A DNA stretch of 64,000 bases from DASUPK01 sp963744105 (lineage in GTDB: Bacteria; Actinomycetota; Thermoleophilia; Solirubrobacterales; 70-9). The stretch spans positions 248,001-312,000 of the forward strand of contig CAVUSJ010000002.1 of NCBI GenBank assembly GCA_963744105.1. The letters run 5' to 3'. The position numbers and the translations under genes were made by a program. Below, in pieces: positions 43,625 to 51,932 of the stretch (position 1 is its first letter; the number at the start of each line of letters is the position of its first letter). The notes beneath the pieces were generated by a model. That model did not search any database. It saw only the letters and a program-made list of their open reading frames with translations, and had not been told where the DNA came from.

Positions 43625-44551
43625 GTGAGCCCCTCGGGAAAAATCGCGGTCTTCGGGCCCAGCCCGATGCTGAGCGTCACGATCGAGGCGCGGGGCGAGG
43701 AGCGCGACGACATCCACTGCCACCCTGCCGGGCAGGGCGTCTGGCTGAGCCGGATGGCGGGGGAGATGGGCGCCTGGCCGGTCCTCTGCTCGCTGATCGG
43801 TGGGGAGACGGGGATCGTGCTCGAGCCGCTGCTCGAGCAGCTGCCTGGCGAGCGGCGGCTGGTCCGGACGGAGAGCTCGAGCGGCTGCTTCGTCACCGAC
43901 CGCCGCAGCGGCGAGCGGGTCCCGGTCGCCCAGGCCTACGTTGAGCCGCCGTCGCGGCACGAGTGCGATGACCTGGTCGCGGCGACCACGGCGGCTGCGC
44001 TCGAGTCCGATCTGCTCGCGATCTGCAACCCCTTCCCGGGCGACGCCGTGCCGCTCGACGTCTATGGCGACCTGGTCGCGAACGCGCGGGCTGCGGGCAT
44101 ACCGGTGATCGCCGACCTCTCCAGTCCGCGAATCGAGCCGACCGCTGCGGCCGGTGCGGACCTGGTCAAGCTGAACGACTGGGAGCTCGCCGCGTTCGTG
44201 GTCGGCCCCGTGGACACCCCGGAGCGCCTGCGCGAGGCGGCGGGCCGCCTGCGCGACCTCGGCGCCGCCAACGTGCTCGTGACCAGGGCGGGCGACCCGG
44301 CCCTGGCTCTGCTCGGCGACGAGGTCTGGGAGCTGATTCCCCCGAAGCTCGAAGCGGGTTCTCGGGAGGGCTGCGGCGACACCATGATGGGCGCGATCGC
44401 CGCCGCCCTGGCTCAGGGCAGGGAGCTGCAGGAGGCGCTGGTGCTCGGCGCGGGCGCCGGGGCGGTCAACTTCCTCCATCACGGGCTGGGCACCGGCTCG
44501 CGCCGTGAGGTCGAGGAGCTCGCGCGCGAGGTCGAACTCCGCCCGGCCTAG
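43625..44551 (+). CDS. PfkB-family sugar kinase (1-phosphofructokinase-like)
   Basis: 308 aa from GTG 43625. Opening GKIAVFGPSPMLSVTIEARG and the C-terminal anion-hole/catalytic motif SREGCGDTMMGAIAAAL (G-x-G-D with catalytic Asp) identify a PfkB/ribokinase fold closest in style to 1-phosphofructokinase or tagatose-6-phosphate kinase. The first PfkB signature is weaker. It phosphorylates a sugar or sugar phosphate; substrate unassigned. It is 36 bp downstream of the etf operon. Confidence 0.85.
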   Translation: MSPSGKIAVFGPSPMLSVTIEARGEERDDIHCHPAGQGVWLSRMAGEMGAWPVLCSLIGGETGIVLEPLLEQLPGERRLVRTESSSGCFVTDRRSGERVPVAQAYVEPPSRHECDDLVAATTAAALESDLLAICNPFPGDAVPLDVYGDLVANARAAGIPVIADLSSPRIEPTAAAGADLVKLNDWELAAFVVGPVDTPERLREAAGRLRDLGAANVLVTRAGDPALALLGDEVWELIPPKLEAGSREGCGDTMMGAIAAALAQGRELQEALVLGAGAGAVNFLHHGLGTGSRREVEELAREVELRPA

Positions 44552-45276
44552 ACGGGCGAGTAGGGGGGATCGGGACGTTCGCCTCGGAGGATCGCGGCGG
44601 GCGCATCGCGCGCGATCCAGTCGAGGTGCGGCCTGAGCAGGTCGACCTGCTCGAGCACGGCGAGCCCGTCCGAGATCCGCAGGGGCCGTCCGCCGTGCGA
44701 TGAGTGCGAATCGCTCGCGAGGACGTGGATCAATCCGGCGGCGGCCAGGGCGAGCATGCCCTGGCGGGGCGGGCCGGTGACGAGGAAGGCGGCGGTGCAC
44801 TGGATCAGCGCCCCGGCCGCGATCAGTGCCCGGATTCGCTCGAACATGTCGGCCGAGACATGGCGCTCCGGGTGAGCGATCAGGGCGCCGTAGCCGCGCT
44901 CGCGCAGGTCGGTGACGGCCGCGAGCAGCGAGTCGCCGAGCGGGCCGGGCCGGGGCTCGAGCAGGATCCATCCGCCTCCGCCGAGGGTGACGGCTCTCAG
45001 CTCTGCCTCGTCCAGTCCCTCGAGGGCGGTCTCGGCCACCTCGCCGCCCGTCACCACCGAGACGGGCACCTCGTTCGCGGTCAGCTCGTCGTTCACCTCG
45101 TCCACCCGGTCCGCGAGCTCGGGAATCCGCACGTCATGGTCATGGCGGATGTGGGGGGTCGCGGCGATCGTCTCGATCCCGTCGTCGGCAGCCACCCGGC
45201 CCATCGCGAGGGAGTCGGCGAGGTCGAGAGCCCCGTCGTCGATTCCGGGGAGGATGTGGCAGTGGAGGTCGATCAC
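44548..45276 (-). CDS. PHP-domain phosphatase (CpsB/YwqE-like)
   Basis: 242 aa from GTG 45276 (MIDLHCHILPGIDDGA). Longer upstream frames are out of frame with the cytochrome gene and rejected. PHP metal ligands: HCH, DDG, HIRH, HPER and SDSH. The family includes CpsB/YwqE manganese-dependent tyrosine phosphatases controlling capsule synthesis, but no capsule kinase is nearby. It converges with the PfkB gene with a 4-bp overlap. Confidence 0.88.
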   Translation of the reverse strand: MIDLHCHILPGIDDGALDLADSLAMGRVAADDGIETIAATPHIRHDHDVRIPELADRVDEVNDELTANEVPVSVVTGGEVAETALEGLDEAELRAVTLGGGGWILLEPRPGPLGDSLLAAVTDLRERGYGALIAHPERHVSADMFERIRALIAAGALIQCTAAFLVTGPPRQGMLALAAAGLIHVLASDSHSSHGGRPLRISDGLAVLEQVDLLRPHLDWIARDAPAAILRGERPDPPYSPV

Positions 45277-45296
45277 GCCGCGAGTATCACGGCTAC

Positions 45297-45740
45297 CTAC
45301 GGTGTCGAGCTCCCGGATGCATTCGCCGAGACGAACGATGCGACGTCCTGTGCGTCCTTCCCGGTCACGAGGTTGGCCGGCATGTTGCCGCTGGGGCCGG
45401 TCCCCTGGCCCTTCGCGTGACGGCCGCCTCCGGTGCGGATCGCGTGCAGGACGTCCGCCTCGTTGGCGGCGATGTCGTCGAGGTTGGGGCCCACCTGGCC
45501 GATGGTGCCCGCGGCGTGAAGCGTGTGGCAGGCGCCGCAGTGGGCCACGAACTCCTGGCGGCCGTGCACCTGCCGGGCGGTCAGCGGCTGCTCCGTCGCT
45601 CCGCCCAGGGGGGCTCCGCTCGAGGAGGTGTGCTGCTCGACGGTGGCGGAGTCGCTGCCCCCGCCGCACCCCAGGGCGATCAGGGCGGTGGCGGCTCCGG
45701 CTGCCAGGCAGGCTGCGGCGGGTCGAAGTCGGTTCCTCAT
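45297..45740 (-). CDS. Monohaem cytochrome c lipoprotein
   Basis: 147 aa. A signal peptide with lipobox (ALIALGC, Cys25) is followed by a Ser/Thr-rich linker and one class I cytochrome c domain: haem-binding CGACH (about residues 69-73) and distal Met in SGNMPANLVTG. It is presumably membrane-anchored outside the cell and may carry electrons for a respiratory complex. No oxidase genes are adjacent. Confidence 0.92.
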   Translation of the reverse strand: MRNRLRPAAACLAAGAATALIALGCGGGSDSATVEQHTSSSGAPLGGATEQPLTARQVHGRQEFVAHCGACHTLHAAGTIGQVGPNLDDIAANEADVLHAIRTGGGRHAKGQGTGPSGNMPANLVTGKDAQDVASFVSANASGSSTP

Positions 45741-45836
45741 CCCCCTGACAGCTACCCACTCGCGCCCTCGCTATTCCCACGGCCTGCCGGGAGATTGGAT
45801 GCGATTCGCCACGATCGCCTGATCTATGCTCGCGCG

Positions 45837-47357
45837 GTGGCGAACCACGCGAGTCAGACGCTCGAGCGCGAGTTTCTCGAGTTCGCGCCCGACGTCGTGA
45901 TCGGCGTCGACGAGGGTGGGGCGATCAAGCTGGTCAACTCGCGCACCCAGGCGGTCTTCGGATACACGCGCGACGAGCTGATCGGAGAGCGGATCGAGAT
46001 GCTCGTGCCGGAGGCGGTGCGCGGCAGCCACGTCGGCCACCGCGACCACTACTTCGAGGCCCCCCGCACCCGGCCGATGGGCGCCGGCGCCGACCTCTAC
46101 GCGCGGCGCAAGGACGGCAGCGAGTTCCCGTGCGAGATCTCGCTCTCCACCGTCGCCACGGACCAGGGCATGATGGCCCTCGCGGCGATCCGCGACATCA
46201 CGGACCGCCGGCGCGACCGCGACGAGCTCCGGCGGGCCGTGCGGCGCCTGCAGGCCGCCACCGACGTCGCCATCGCCGTCGGCGGCGAGACGGATCTCGA
46301 GCGGGTGCTCGAGGCGATTGTGGAGCGTGGCCGGGCGCTGGTTGAGGCCCGGGCGCTGATCATTCTCCTGCGCGAGGGCGATGACCTGATCGTCGCGGCC
46401 ACGGCGGCGGTGGCCGGGGGCCTCGACCCGCAGGTCGCCCAGCTTCGGATTCGGGCGAAGGAGGCCTCCGAGCAGGTGCTGCTCGGACGCTTCACCGGCG
46501 CCGACCTGGACGCCAAGGAGAGCGGCCGCGCGCTGCTCGCGCCCCTGCTCTTCCGGGGCGAGCCCCTCGGCGTAGTCGTCGCTCTCGACCGGATCGGGGA
46601 GCCGGGCCGATTCGAGGACGAGGACCAGCGCATGCTCGAGGCCTTCGCCGCCAGCGCGGCGACCGGGGTGGCGACGGCGCGCTCGATGGCCGAGGAGCGG
46701 CTGCAGAACACGATCGACGCGGCGGAGCAGGAGCGGAGCCGCTGGGCCCGCGAGCTGCACGACGAGACCCTGCAGGCGCTGGCGGTCCTGCGGATGCGGC
46801 TCTCGTCCGCGCTGCGCGAAGAGGCGCCGGAGGCTCTCGAGACGGCCGGCCAGGCCGCCGTCGAGCAGATCGACGACGAGATCGTGAAGCTCCGGCGTCT
46901 GATCACCGAGCTTCGCCCGGCCTCGCTGGACACGATCGGGCTCGAGGCCGCACTGCAGGCGCTTGCCGAGCAGCACCAGCACGCCACATCCAGCATGGAG
47001 GTCGGCTGCGAGCTCGAGCTGCCTCCCGGCCAGGACGCGCGACCGACCGCGGTCCTCGAGACCGCGGTCTATCGCCTGGTCCAGGAGGCGCTCAACAACG
47101 TCTCAAAGCACTCGATGGCTCGGCGCGCCGAGGTCACCGTGCGCTCGTTGCGCGGCGCGATCGAGATCGAGGTCCGCGATGACGGGGTCGGGTTCGAGCC
47201 CTCCCTGGTCCGCGAGGGATTCGGCCTGGTCGGCATGCGCGAGCGGGCGGCCCTGCTCGGCGGCACGCTCGACGTCGATTCCACCAGGGGGTCAGGCACG
47301 CGCGTCCGAGCCGAGATCCCGCTCTTCACCCGGGCCGACGAGCCGGGTGCGGACTAG
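45837..47357 (+). CDS. PAS-GAF sensor histidine kinase (NarL type)
   Basis: 506 aa from GTG 45837. Residues about 1-125 form a PAS domain (FLEFAPDVVIGVDEGGAIKLVNSRTQAVFGYTRDELIGERIEMLVPE). A GAF domain follows (about 145-290), then HisKA_3 with the phospho-acceptor His in RWARELHDETLQALAVLRMRL, and an HATPase_c domain (VYRLVQEALNNVSKHS; VRDDGVGF; GFGLVGMRERAALLGG). No transmembrane segment is visible, so it is a soluble sensor. The cognate regulator gene converges on it with a 4-bp overlap. Confidence 0.93.
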   Translation: MANHASQTLEREFLEFAPDVVIGVDEGGAIKLVNSRTQAVFGYTRDELIGERIEMLVPEAVRGSHVGHRDHYFEAPRTRPMGAGADLYARRKDGSEFPCEISLSTVATDQGMMALAAIRDITDRRRDRDELRRAVRRLQAATDVAIAVGGETDLERVLEAIVERGRALVEARALIILLREGDDLIVAATAAVAGGLDPQVAQLRIRAKEASEQVLLGRFTGADLDAKESGRALLAPLLFRGEPLGVVVALDRIGEPGRFEDEDQRMLEAFAASAATGVATARSMAEERLQNTIDAAEQERSRWARELHDETLQALAVLRMRLSSALREEAPEALETAGQAAVEQIDDEIVKLRRLITELRPASLDTIGLEAALQALAEQHQHATSSMEVGCELELPPGQDARPTAVLETAVYRLVQEALNNVSKHSMARRAEVTVRSLRGAIEIEVRDDGVGFEPSLVREGFGLVGMRERAALLGGTLDVDSTRGSGTRVRAEIPLFTRADEPGAD

Positions 47358-48007
47358 ACGTCGATCAGGCCGCGCTCGATCGCGTAGCGGACGAGCTCGG
47401 AGCGGGTCGTCATGCCCAGCTTCTGCTGGATGTGCGCGCGGTGGGACTCGACGGTGCGCACGCTCAGGTAGAGCTGCTCGGCGATCTCGTTGTTCGTGTG
47501 GCCGAGCGCGATCAGGCGGAGAACCTCGAGCTCGCGCTCCGAGAGATCGTCCGGCGTCGCCGCGTCGGGCTCAGCCGCCAGCCTGGCGCCCAGCTCGGGC
47601 TGCAGGTAGGTGCGCCCCTCGGCCGCCATCCGGACGGCCTTGACGAGCTCCTCGCTCGCCGCCTCCTTGAGGATGTAGCCGAGGACACCGGCCTGAAGGG
47701 CCTCCCGGGCGAACGCCGTCTCGTCCTGCATCGTGAGGACGACGATCTCGGTGCCCGGCGACTGCTCGCGGATCGTTGGGATCGCGGCCAGTCCCGATCC
47801 TCCGGGCATGTTGATGTCGAGTATGAGGACCTTCGGGCGATGCCCGTTGACGTAGCGGCTGGCCGAATCCGCGTCCCCGGCCTCGGCGACGACCTCGATG
47901 TCGGGCTCGCGCTCGAGCATCAGCCGCAGGGCGCTGCGGACCACTGCGTGATCGTCCGCGAGAACCACGGAGATCTTGTCGGACGCTACCTCCCCGCTGT
48001 CTGCCAC
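47354..48007 (-). CDS. NarL/FixJ-family response regulator
   Basis: 217 aa. Receiver domain with ADDH, the phospho-acceptor Asp in VLILDINMPGGSG and the Lys in YILKEAASE. The C-terminal LuxR-type helix-turn-helix is LSERELEVLRLIALGHTNNEIAEQLYLSVRTVESHRAHIQQKLG. Paired with the PAS-GAF kinase encoded convergently; the two stop codons share CTAG. An alternative start would be ATG only at 48007, as used. Confidence 0.95.
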   Translation of the reverse strand: MADSGEVASDKISVVLADDHAVVRSALRLMLEREPDIEVVAEAGDADSASRYVNGHRPKVLILDINMPGGSGLAAIPTIREQSPGTEIVVLTMQDETAFAREALQAGVLGYILKEAASEELVKAVRMAAEGRTYLQPELGARLAAEPDAATPDDLSERELEVLRLIALGHTNNEIAEQLYLSVRTVESHRAHIQQKLGMTTRSELVRYAIERGLIDV

Positions 48008-48082
48008 GGGGGTACCTTAGCCCGGCTCGCGGGCGATCAGTGCAGACGTCACGCGCAACTCCGCGCCCGGGCGCCTGTTTAT

Positions 48083-49837
48083 GTGGACGTGGGGAAGGGG
48101 GTCGAAAAGAGAGTCTTCACGGCGCTTCTGCTGACCGGCCTGCTCTGCGCGGCTGTGGCTCTGTCGCCGGCGGCCCTCCAGGCCAAGAAGCACGGGCACA
48201 AGAAGCAGAAGCGGCCGAACATCGTTCTGATCATGGACGACGACCAGTCGGTCAACCTGCAGCAGTTCCTGACCAAGACGAACGCAGCCATCGGGGCCCA
48301 CGGCGTCACCTTCGACAACTCGTTCGTCAACTACTCGCTCTGCTGCCCGTCCCGGTCGACCATGCTGACCGGGCAGTACGCGCACAACCACGGCGTGCGG
48401 GGGAACCAGCTCCCCTCTGGCGGCTACAGCAAGCTGGCACCGACCCTCGGCAACACGATGCCGGTCTGGCTGCAGAGGGCGGGCTACTACACGGCGCACA
48501 TCGGCAAGTTCCTGAACGGCTACGGCGCGACGGGGCCGGACACGGACGTGCCGCCGGGCTGGAACGAGTGGTACGGCTCGATCGACAACCCCGACCAGTT
48601 CACCGGCGGGACCTACACCGCCTACGGCTACACGCTCAACGAGAACGGCCGGATCGTCCACTACGGCTCTACTCCCGACGTGGTCGATCCCGCGACCTAC
48701 CAGACCGACGTCTACAACCAGAAGGCGGCCGACTTCATCCGGCGGCGGGCGCCGAGCAACAAGCCGTTCTACCTCTCGGTTGCCCCGCGTGATCCCCACG
48801 CGGAGGCGGCTGCCTGCAATTGCAGCGGCGACAACCCGCGCGCCGCTCCCCGCTACGAGGGGCATTTCGCCGGGCTGACCGCTCCGCGGAACCCGGACTT
48901 CAACGAGGCGGACGTCTCGGACAAGCCCTCCAACATCAAGAACCTGTCGCCGCTCAACGCGAGCCAGCAGGACGCTGTCGATGCGCGCTACCGCGCGCGG
49001 GCGGAGGCCGTGCTCGGCGTGGACGACCTCGTCCAGAACGTGGTCAACACCCTGAAGCAGGAGGGCGAGCTGAAGAACACGGTGCTGATCTTCACCTCCG
49101 ACAACGGCTTCTTCCACGGCGAGCACCGGGTGCCGCAGGGGAAGGTGCGGCTGTACGAGCCGTCGATCCGGGTGCCGCTCGAGATCCGCGCGCCGGGGAT
49201 GCCGAAGGGCGTCCACCGCAGCCAGCCGGTGGGCAACGTCGACCTGACCGAGACGATCCTGGACTTCGCTCACGCCAAGGCCGGCCGCAAGGAGGACGGG
49301 ATGTCCCTAGTCCCGATCATGAAGAAGAAGCGCTACTGGCCGGGACGCGGGATGGACCTGGAGACCTACTTCACCCCTGACACGCTCGAGGACCCCGAGG
49401 ACCCGCCGCTCAACTATCAGGGCGTGCGCACCGACCGCTACCTCTACGCCAACTACGGCACGGGCGAGCAGGAGCTCTACGACCTCCGCAACGATCCGTT
49501 CGAGCTTCAGAACGCGGCGTCGAACCCGGCCTACACGAACGTCAAGGCTTCGCTGCAGCGCCTGCTCGGCGGCCTGGCGAACTGCGCCGGCCGAACCTGC
49601 CGGGCCAAGCCGAGGCTGAAGCTGAAGGCGCGGAACTGCTCCGTGGCGCAGCTTGCGGGCAGGGACGATCCCCAGGAGGCCACCTTCTACCTGCGCGGGA
49701 AGAAGATCGGGACCGATGCGAAGCCGCCGCTCCGCGTGAGCCTGCACCACGCCTTCTCCGGTGAGCGGCTCGAGTCGGTTGCGAGCTCGCTCGACGGGCG
49801 GAAGGTCAGCCTGACGAGGAGGCTGCGGGGCTGCTGA
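48083..49837 (+). CDS. Secreted sulfatase
   Basis: 584 aa from GTG 48083 (GTG 48089 also possible). A signal peptide (VFTALLLTGLLCAAVALSPAALQA) is followed directly by a Lys/His-rich stretch (KKHGHKKQKRP). Alkaline-phosphatase-superfamily sulfatase: NIVLIMDDDQS, the formylglycine site CCPSRSTMLTG with Cys87 as the modified residue, HIGKFLNGYG and TSDNGFFHGEH. It should hydrolyse sulfate esters outside the cell if a formylglycine-generating enzyme exists. The 3' end overlaps the convergent hydrolase gene by 32 bp. Confidence 0.92.
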   Translation: MDVGKGVEKRVFTALLLTGLLCAAVALSPAALQAKKHGHKKQKRPNIVLIMDDDQSVNLQQFLTKTNAAIGAHGVTFDNSFVNYSLCCPSRSTMLTGQYAHNHGVRGNQLPSGGYSKLAPTLGNTMPVWLQRAGYYTAHIGKFLNGYGATGPDTDVPPGWNEWYGSIDNPDQFTGGTYTAYGYTLNENGRIVHYGSTPDVVDPATYQTDVYNQKAADFIRRRAPSNKPFYLSVAPRDPHAEAAACNCSGDNPRAAPRYEGHFAGLTAPRNPDFNEADVSDKPSNIKNLSPLNASQQDAVDARYRARAEAVLGVDDLVQNVVNTLKQEGELKNTVLIFTSDNGFFHGEHRVPQGKVRLYEPSIRVPLEIRAPGMPKGVHRSQPVGNVDLTETILDFAHAKAGRKEDGMSLVPIMKKKRYWPGRGMDLETYFTPDTLEDPEDPPLNYQGVRTDRYLYANYGTGEQELYDLRNDPFELQNAASNPAYTNVKASLQRLLGGLANCAGRTCRAKPRLKLKARNCSVAQLAGRDDPQEATFYLRGKKIGTDAKPPLRVSLHHAFSGERLESVASSLDGRKVSLTRRLRGC

Positions 49838-50663
49838 CGCGCCCCGCGAACTCGCCGATCAGCTTGGCGAGCCGCTCCGGCTGGTCCTCAGAGACAAAGG
49901 TGTAGGAGTCCTCGATCTTCTCGAGCCTCGCCCCGCGGATCGTGTTCGCCAGTCGCTCCGCGAAGGAGAGCTTGAAGAAGCGGTCCTCCACAGCCCAGGC
50001 GAGAAGCGCCGGGCGGTCGAACTCGCGCAGGCGCTCCGCCGCCTCGAAGGTGTACTTCGGGTCGATGCCCTTCAACACCTTGATCGTGTCGCGGCGGATC
50101 TCCCTGTTCGTCAGGTAGGGGTCGACCCATTCGCGCGTGGGAGCTCCGGCGAAGTCCCGCTTGATCAGCCGGCCGTAGGCGTTCGGCAGCCGGCGGAGCG
50201 CCTCGAAGCGCATGCCGGCCATCATCGCGGTCAGCCCGCCGGGGACCCTCGCCGCCCACTGCATCGGCCTGAACGCCGGGGGCAGGAAGTTCTCGAACGC
50301 GTCGCAGTTGGTCAGCAGGAGCCGCCCGATCCGCTCGGGGTGGTGAGCCGCCGTGATCTGCGAGATGGCGCCGCCGGTGTCGTTGGCGACGAGCGTGACG
50401 TTCTCGAGATCGAGGGCCTCCATGAAGCCGGCGACGATCCGGGCCAGGCCCGGGGGAGAGAGGTCGGCGTCCGGCTTCATCGGCTCGCGATGGGAGCCGA
50501 GCGGGAGGTCGGGAACGAGGCAGCGGAAGCGGTCCTCAAGCAGAGGTGTGACCTTTCGCCAGAGTCGCCCGTCGACGAGCAGTCCGTGGACGAAGACGAT
50601 GGGCGGTCCCTCCCCCGAGCTGCGGTAGTGGATCGTTCCCTGCGGGAGCTCTATCTCGTTCAT
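49806..50663 (-). CDS. Alpha/beta hydrolase with Asp in the nucleophile position
   Basis: 285 aa from ATG 50663 (MNEIELPQGTIHYRSSGEGPPIVFVHGLLVDGRLW). Alpha/beta-hydrolase fold, but the nucleophile elbow reads LVANDTGGAIS: Asp95 instead of Ser, as in haloalkane dehalogenase-like enzymes. The C-terminal catalytic-His region reads DSYTFVSEDQPERLAKLIGEF with no obvious His. It overlaps the upstream NTF2-like gene by 4 bp, and its 3' end overlaps the convergent sulfatase gene. Activity uncertain. Confidence 0.85.
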   Translation of the reverse strand: MNEIELPQGTIHYRSSGEGPPIVFVHGLLVDGRLWRKVTPLLEDRFRCLVPDLPLGSHREPMKPDADLSPPGLARIVAGFMEALDLENVTLVANDTGGAISQITAAHHPERIGRLLLTNCDAFENFLPPAFRPMQWAARVPGGLTAMMAGMRFEALRRLPNAYGRLIKRDFAGAPTREWVDPYLTNREIRRDTIKVLKGIDPKYTFEAAERLREFDRPALLAWAVEDRFFKLSFAERLANTIRGARLEKIEDSYTFVSEDQPERLAKLIGEFAGRVSSPAASSSG

Positions 50664-51145
50664 GCCGGCCTCCTCAGGCTGCGGAGCTGTGCTTTCAGGA
50701 ACTTGGGCCAGGCGCGCGGGCTGAGCGCGACGGCCCTGAGCAGCGGGGTCGCGTCGAGGTAGGCGATGCGCTCGACGGCCTCGTTGTTGCGGAGCTTGAT
50801 CCGGTCGCAGGTCCGCATCGTGAACGGCCGGCGGCCGACCGTTCCCTCGAGCCGCAGCTCGATGTAGATCGCGTCGCCGTCGGCCGCCCATCCCTCGACG
50901 GTGCCGTGCAGGTCGGGGACCAGGTCGAAGAGCGGCCGAGCGAACTCCTCGCGGAAGGCGTCCCTGCCGACGATCGGCCGCATCGACGGCTGGATCATCC
51001 GGATCTCCGGCGCGAGATGGGGCTCGAAGTGGTCGGCGAACGTGTCGGCGTCGACCGGTGTGGCCCAGCCCTTCGTGAACATCTGCACCCACGCTTCGAC
51101 CGCGGCGCCGGCGGTGGTCCCGTTCTCGGTCGCTATGGCCATCAC
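50660..51145 (-). CDS. NTF2/SnoaL-like protein
   Basis: 161 aa (ATG 51142 is an alternative start). The pattern DADTFADHFEPHLAPEIRMIQPSMRPIVGRDAFREEFARPLFDLVPDLHGTVEGWAADGDAIYIELRLEGTVGRRPFTMRTCDRIKLRNNEAVERIAYLD is a SnoaL-like cone-shaped fold. It lies in an operon between another NTF2-like protein and an alpha/beta hydrolase, each junction overlapping by about 4 bp, so the three probably act on the same small molecule. Confidence 0.85.
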   Translation of the reverse strand: MMAIATENGTTAGAAVEAWVQMFTKGWATPVDADTFADHFEPHLAPEIRMIQPSMRPIVGRDAFREEFARPLFDLVPDLHGTVEGWAADGDAIYIELRLEGTVGRRPFTMRTCDRIKLRNNEAVERIAYLDATPLLRAVALSPRAWPKFLKAQLRSLRRPA

Positions 51146-51582
51146 TCGCCTCCCAGCTGGCGCTGCATGGACAGCGAGTCGATGTAGGTGTGCTTGCTCG
51201 CCACCAGGCCGTCCCGGACCTCGATCACGTCGACGCAGGGAACCTCGACCCTGGCGCCGCGAGCGCCGAAGGACTCGCCCTCGACCTCGATCGCCTGCTC
51301 GACGGTGCCGCTCATCGTGGACTCGAGTACCCAGTGGTCCTCTCCCACATGCAGGGCCCGCTCGGCGAAGTTGATGTCGGGCATCATCGCGATGTAGCCC
51401 GCGAACGCCTCCCGAACGGCCTCCTTGCCCTCGGCCGGGGGGGAGCCGGCCGCGTGGGTTACGAAGACACAGTCGTCGGAATGCAGGTCCATGATCGCTT
51501 CGAGGTCCTGGCGGTTCCAGGCCTCGCCGTAGCGGTGGGCGAGCATCTGGATCGCTGTGCTGGTGTCAGTGGCAGTGGTCAT
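51142..51582 (-). CDS. NTF2/SnoaL-like protein, first gene of operon
   Basis: 146 aa from ATG 51582, preceded by GAGGAGGGATGCC. SnoaL-like: AHRYGEAWNRQDLEAIMDLHSDDCVFVTHAAGSPPAEGKEAVREAFAGYIAMMPDINFAERALHVGEDHWVLESTMSGT. Longer upstream frames lack support. Twin palindromic operators lie 23-61 bp upstream. The ligand is unknown. Confidence 0.88.
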   Translation of the reverse strand: MTTATDTSTAIQMLAHRYGEAWNRQDLEAIMDLHSDDCVFVTHAAGSPPAEGKEAVREAFAGYIAMMPDINFAERALHVGEDHWVLESTMSGTVEQAIEVEGESFGARGARVEVPCVDVIEVRDGLVASKHTYIDSLSMQRQLGGE

Positions 51583-51604
51583 CCGGCATCCCTCCTCTAG
51601 TTCG

Positions 51605-51619
51605 CATACAGGCTGTATG
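51605..51619. promoter_or_regulatory. Operator-like palindrome A
   Basis: CATACAG-G-CTGTATG, perfect 7-bp arms, upstream of the NTF2/NTF2/hydrolase operon. TetR-like dimension. Its partner site is 24 bp away. Confidence 0.65.
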
Positions 51620-51628
51620 TATATCTGA

Positions 51629-51643
51629 CCTACAACCTGTATG
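51629..51643. promoter_or_regulatory. Operator-like palindrome B
   Basis: CCTACAACCTGTATG matches palindrome A in 12 of 15 positions. The pair probably covers the promoter of the minus-strand operon. No regulator gene is adjacent. Confidence 0.6.
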
Positions 51644-51725
51644 TCAACGTGAGTCGACGCACACAGCCCCTGGCGCTCCATCCGCCATGCAGCCGTGTTT
51701 CTGAGCCTGGCTAGACTTGAACGCG

Positions 51726-51932
51726 ATGAAGACTGAAATCCATCCCGAATACGTTCTCTCGCACGTCCATTGCTCGTGCGGCAACGAGTTCTATACGCGC
51801 TCCACGAAGCCCGAGCTTCACGTGGAGATCTGCTCGCAGTGCCATCCGTTCTATACGGGGAAGCAGAAGCTGGTTGACACCGGCGGCCGGGTCGAGCGGT
51901 TCCGTCGCCGGGCCGCCAAGCGCGCCCGTTGA
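51726..51932 (+). CDS. rpmE: 50S ribosomal protein L31
   Basis: 68 aa from ATG 51726 (MKTEIHPEYVLSHVHCSCGNEFYTRSTKPELHVEICSQCHPFYTGKQKL...); TTG 51717 is in frame. It keeps CSC and CSQC zinc ligands, so it is the zinc-containing (C+) form. It precedes DUF1385 and, after an inserted block, prfA, as in the conserved rpmE-DUF1385-prfA order. Confidence 0.97.
   Translation: MKTEIHPEYVLSHVHCSCGNEFYTRSTKPELHVEICSQCHPFYTGKQKLVDTGGRVERFRRRAAKRAR

Noticed and set aside
44548..45780. Single long minus-strand protein spanning the PHP phosphatase and the cytochrome
   Set aside because: The upstream 168 codons are an out-of-frame reading of the cytochrome c lipoprotein gene; the phosphatase begins at GTG 45276.
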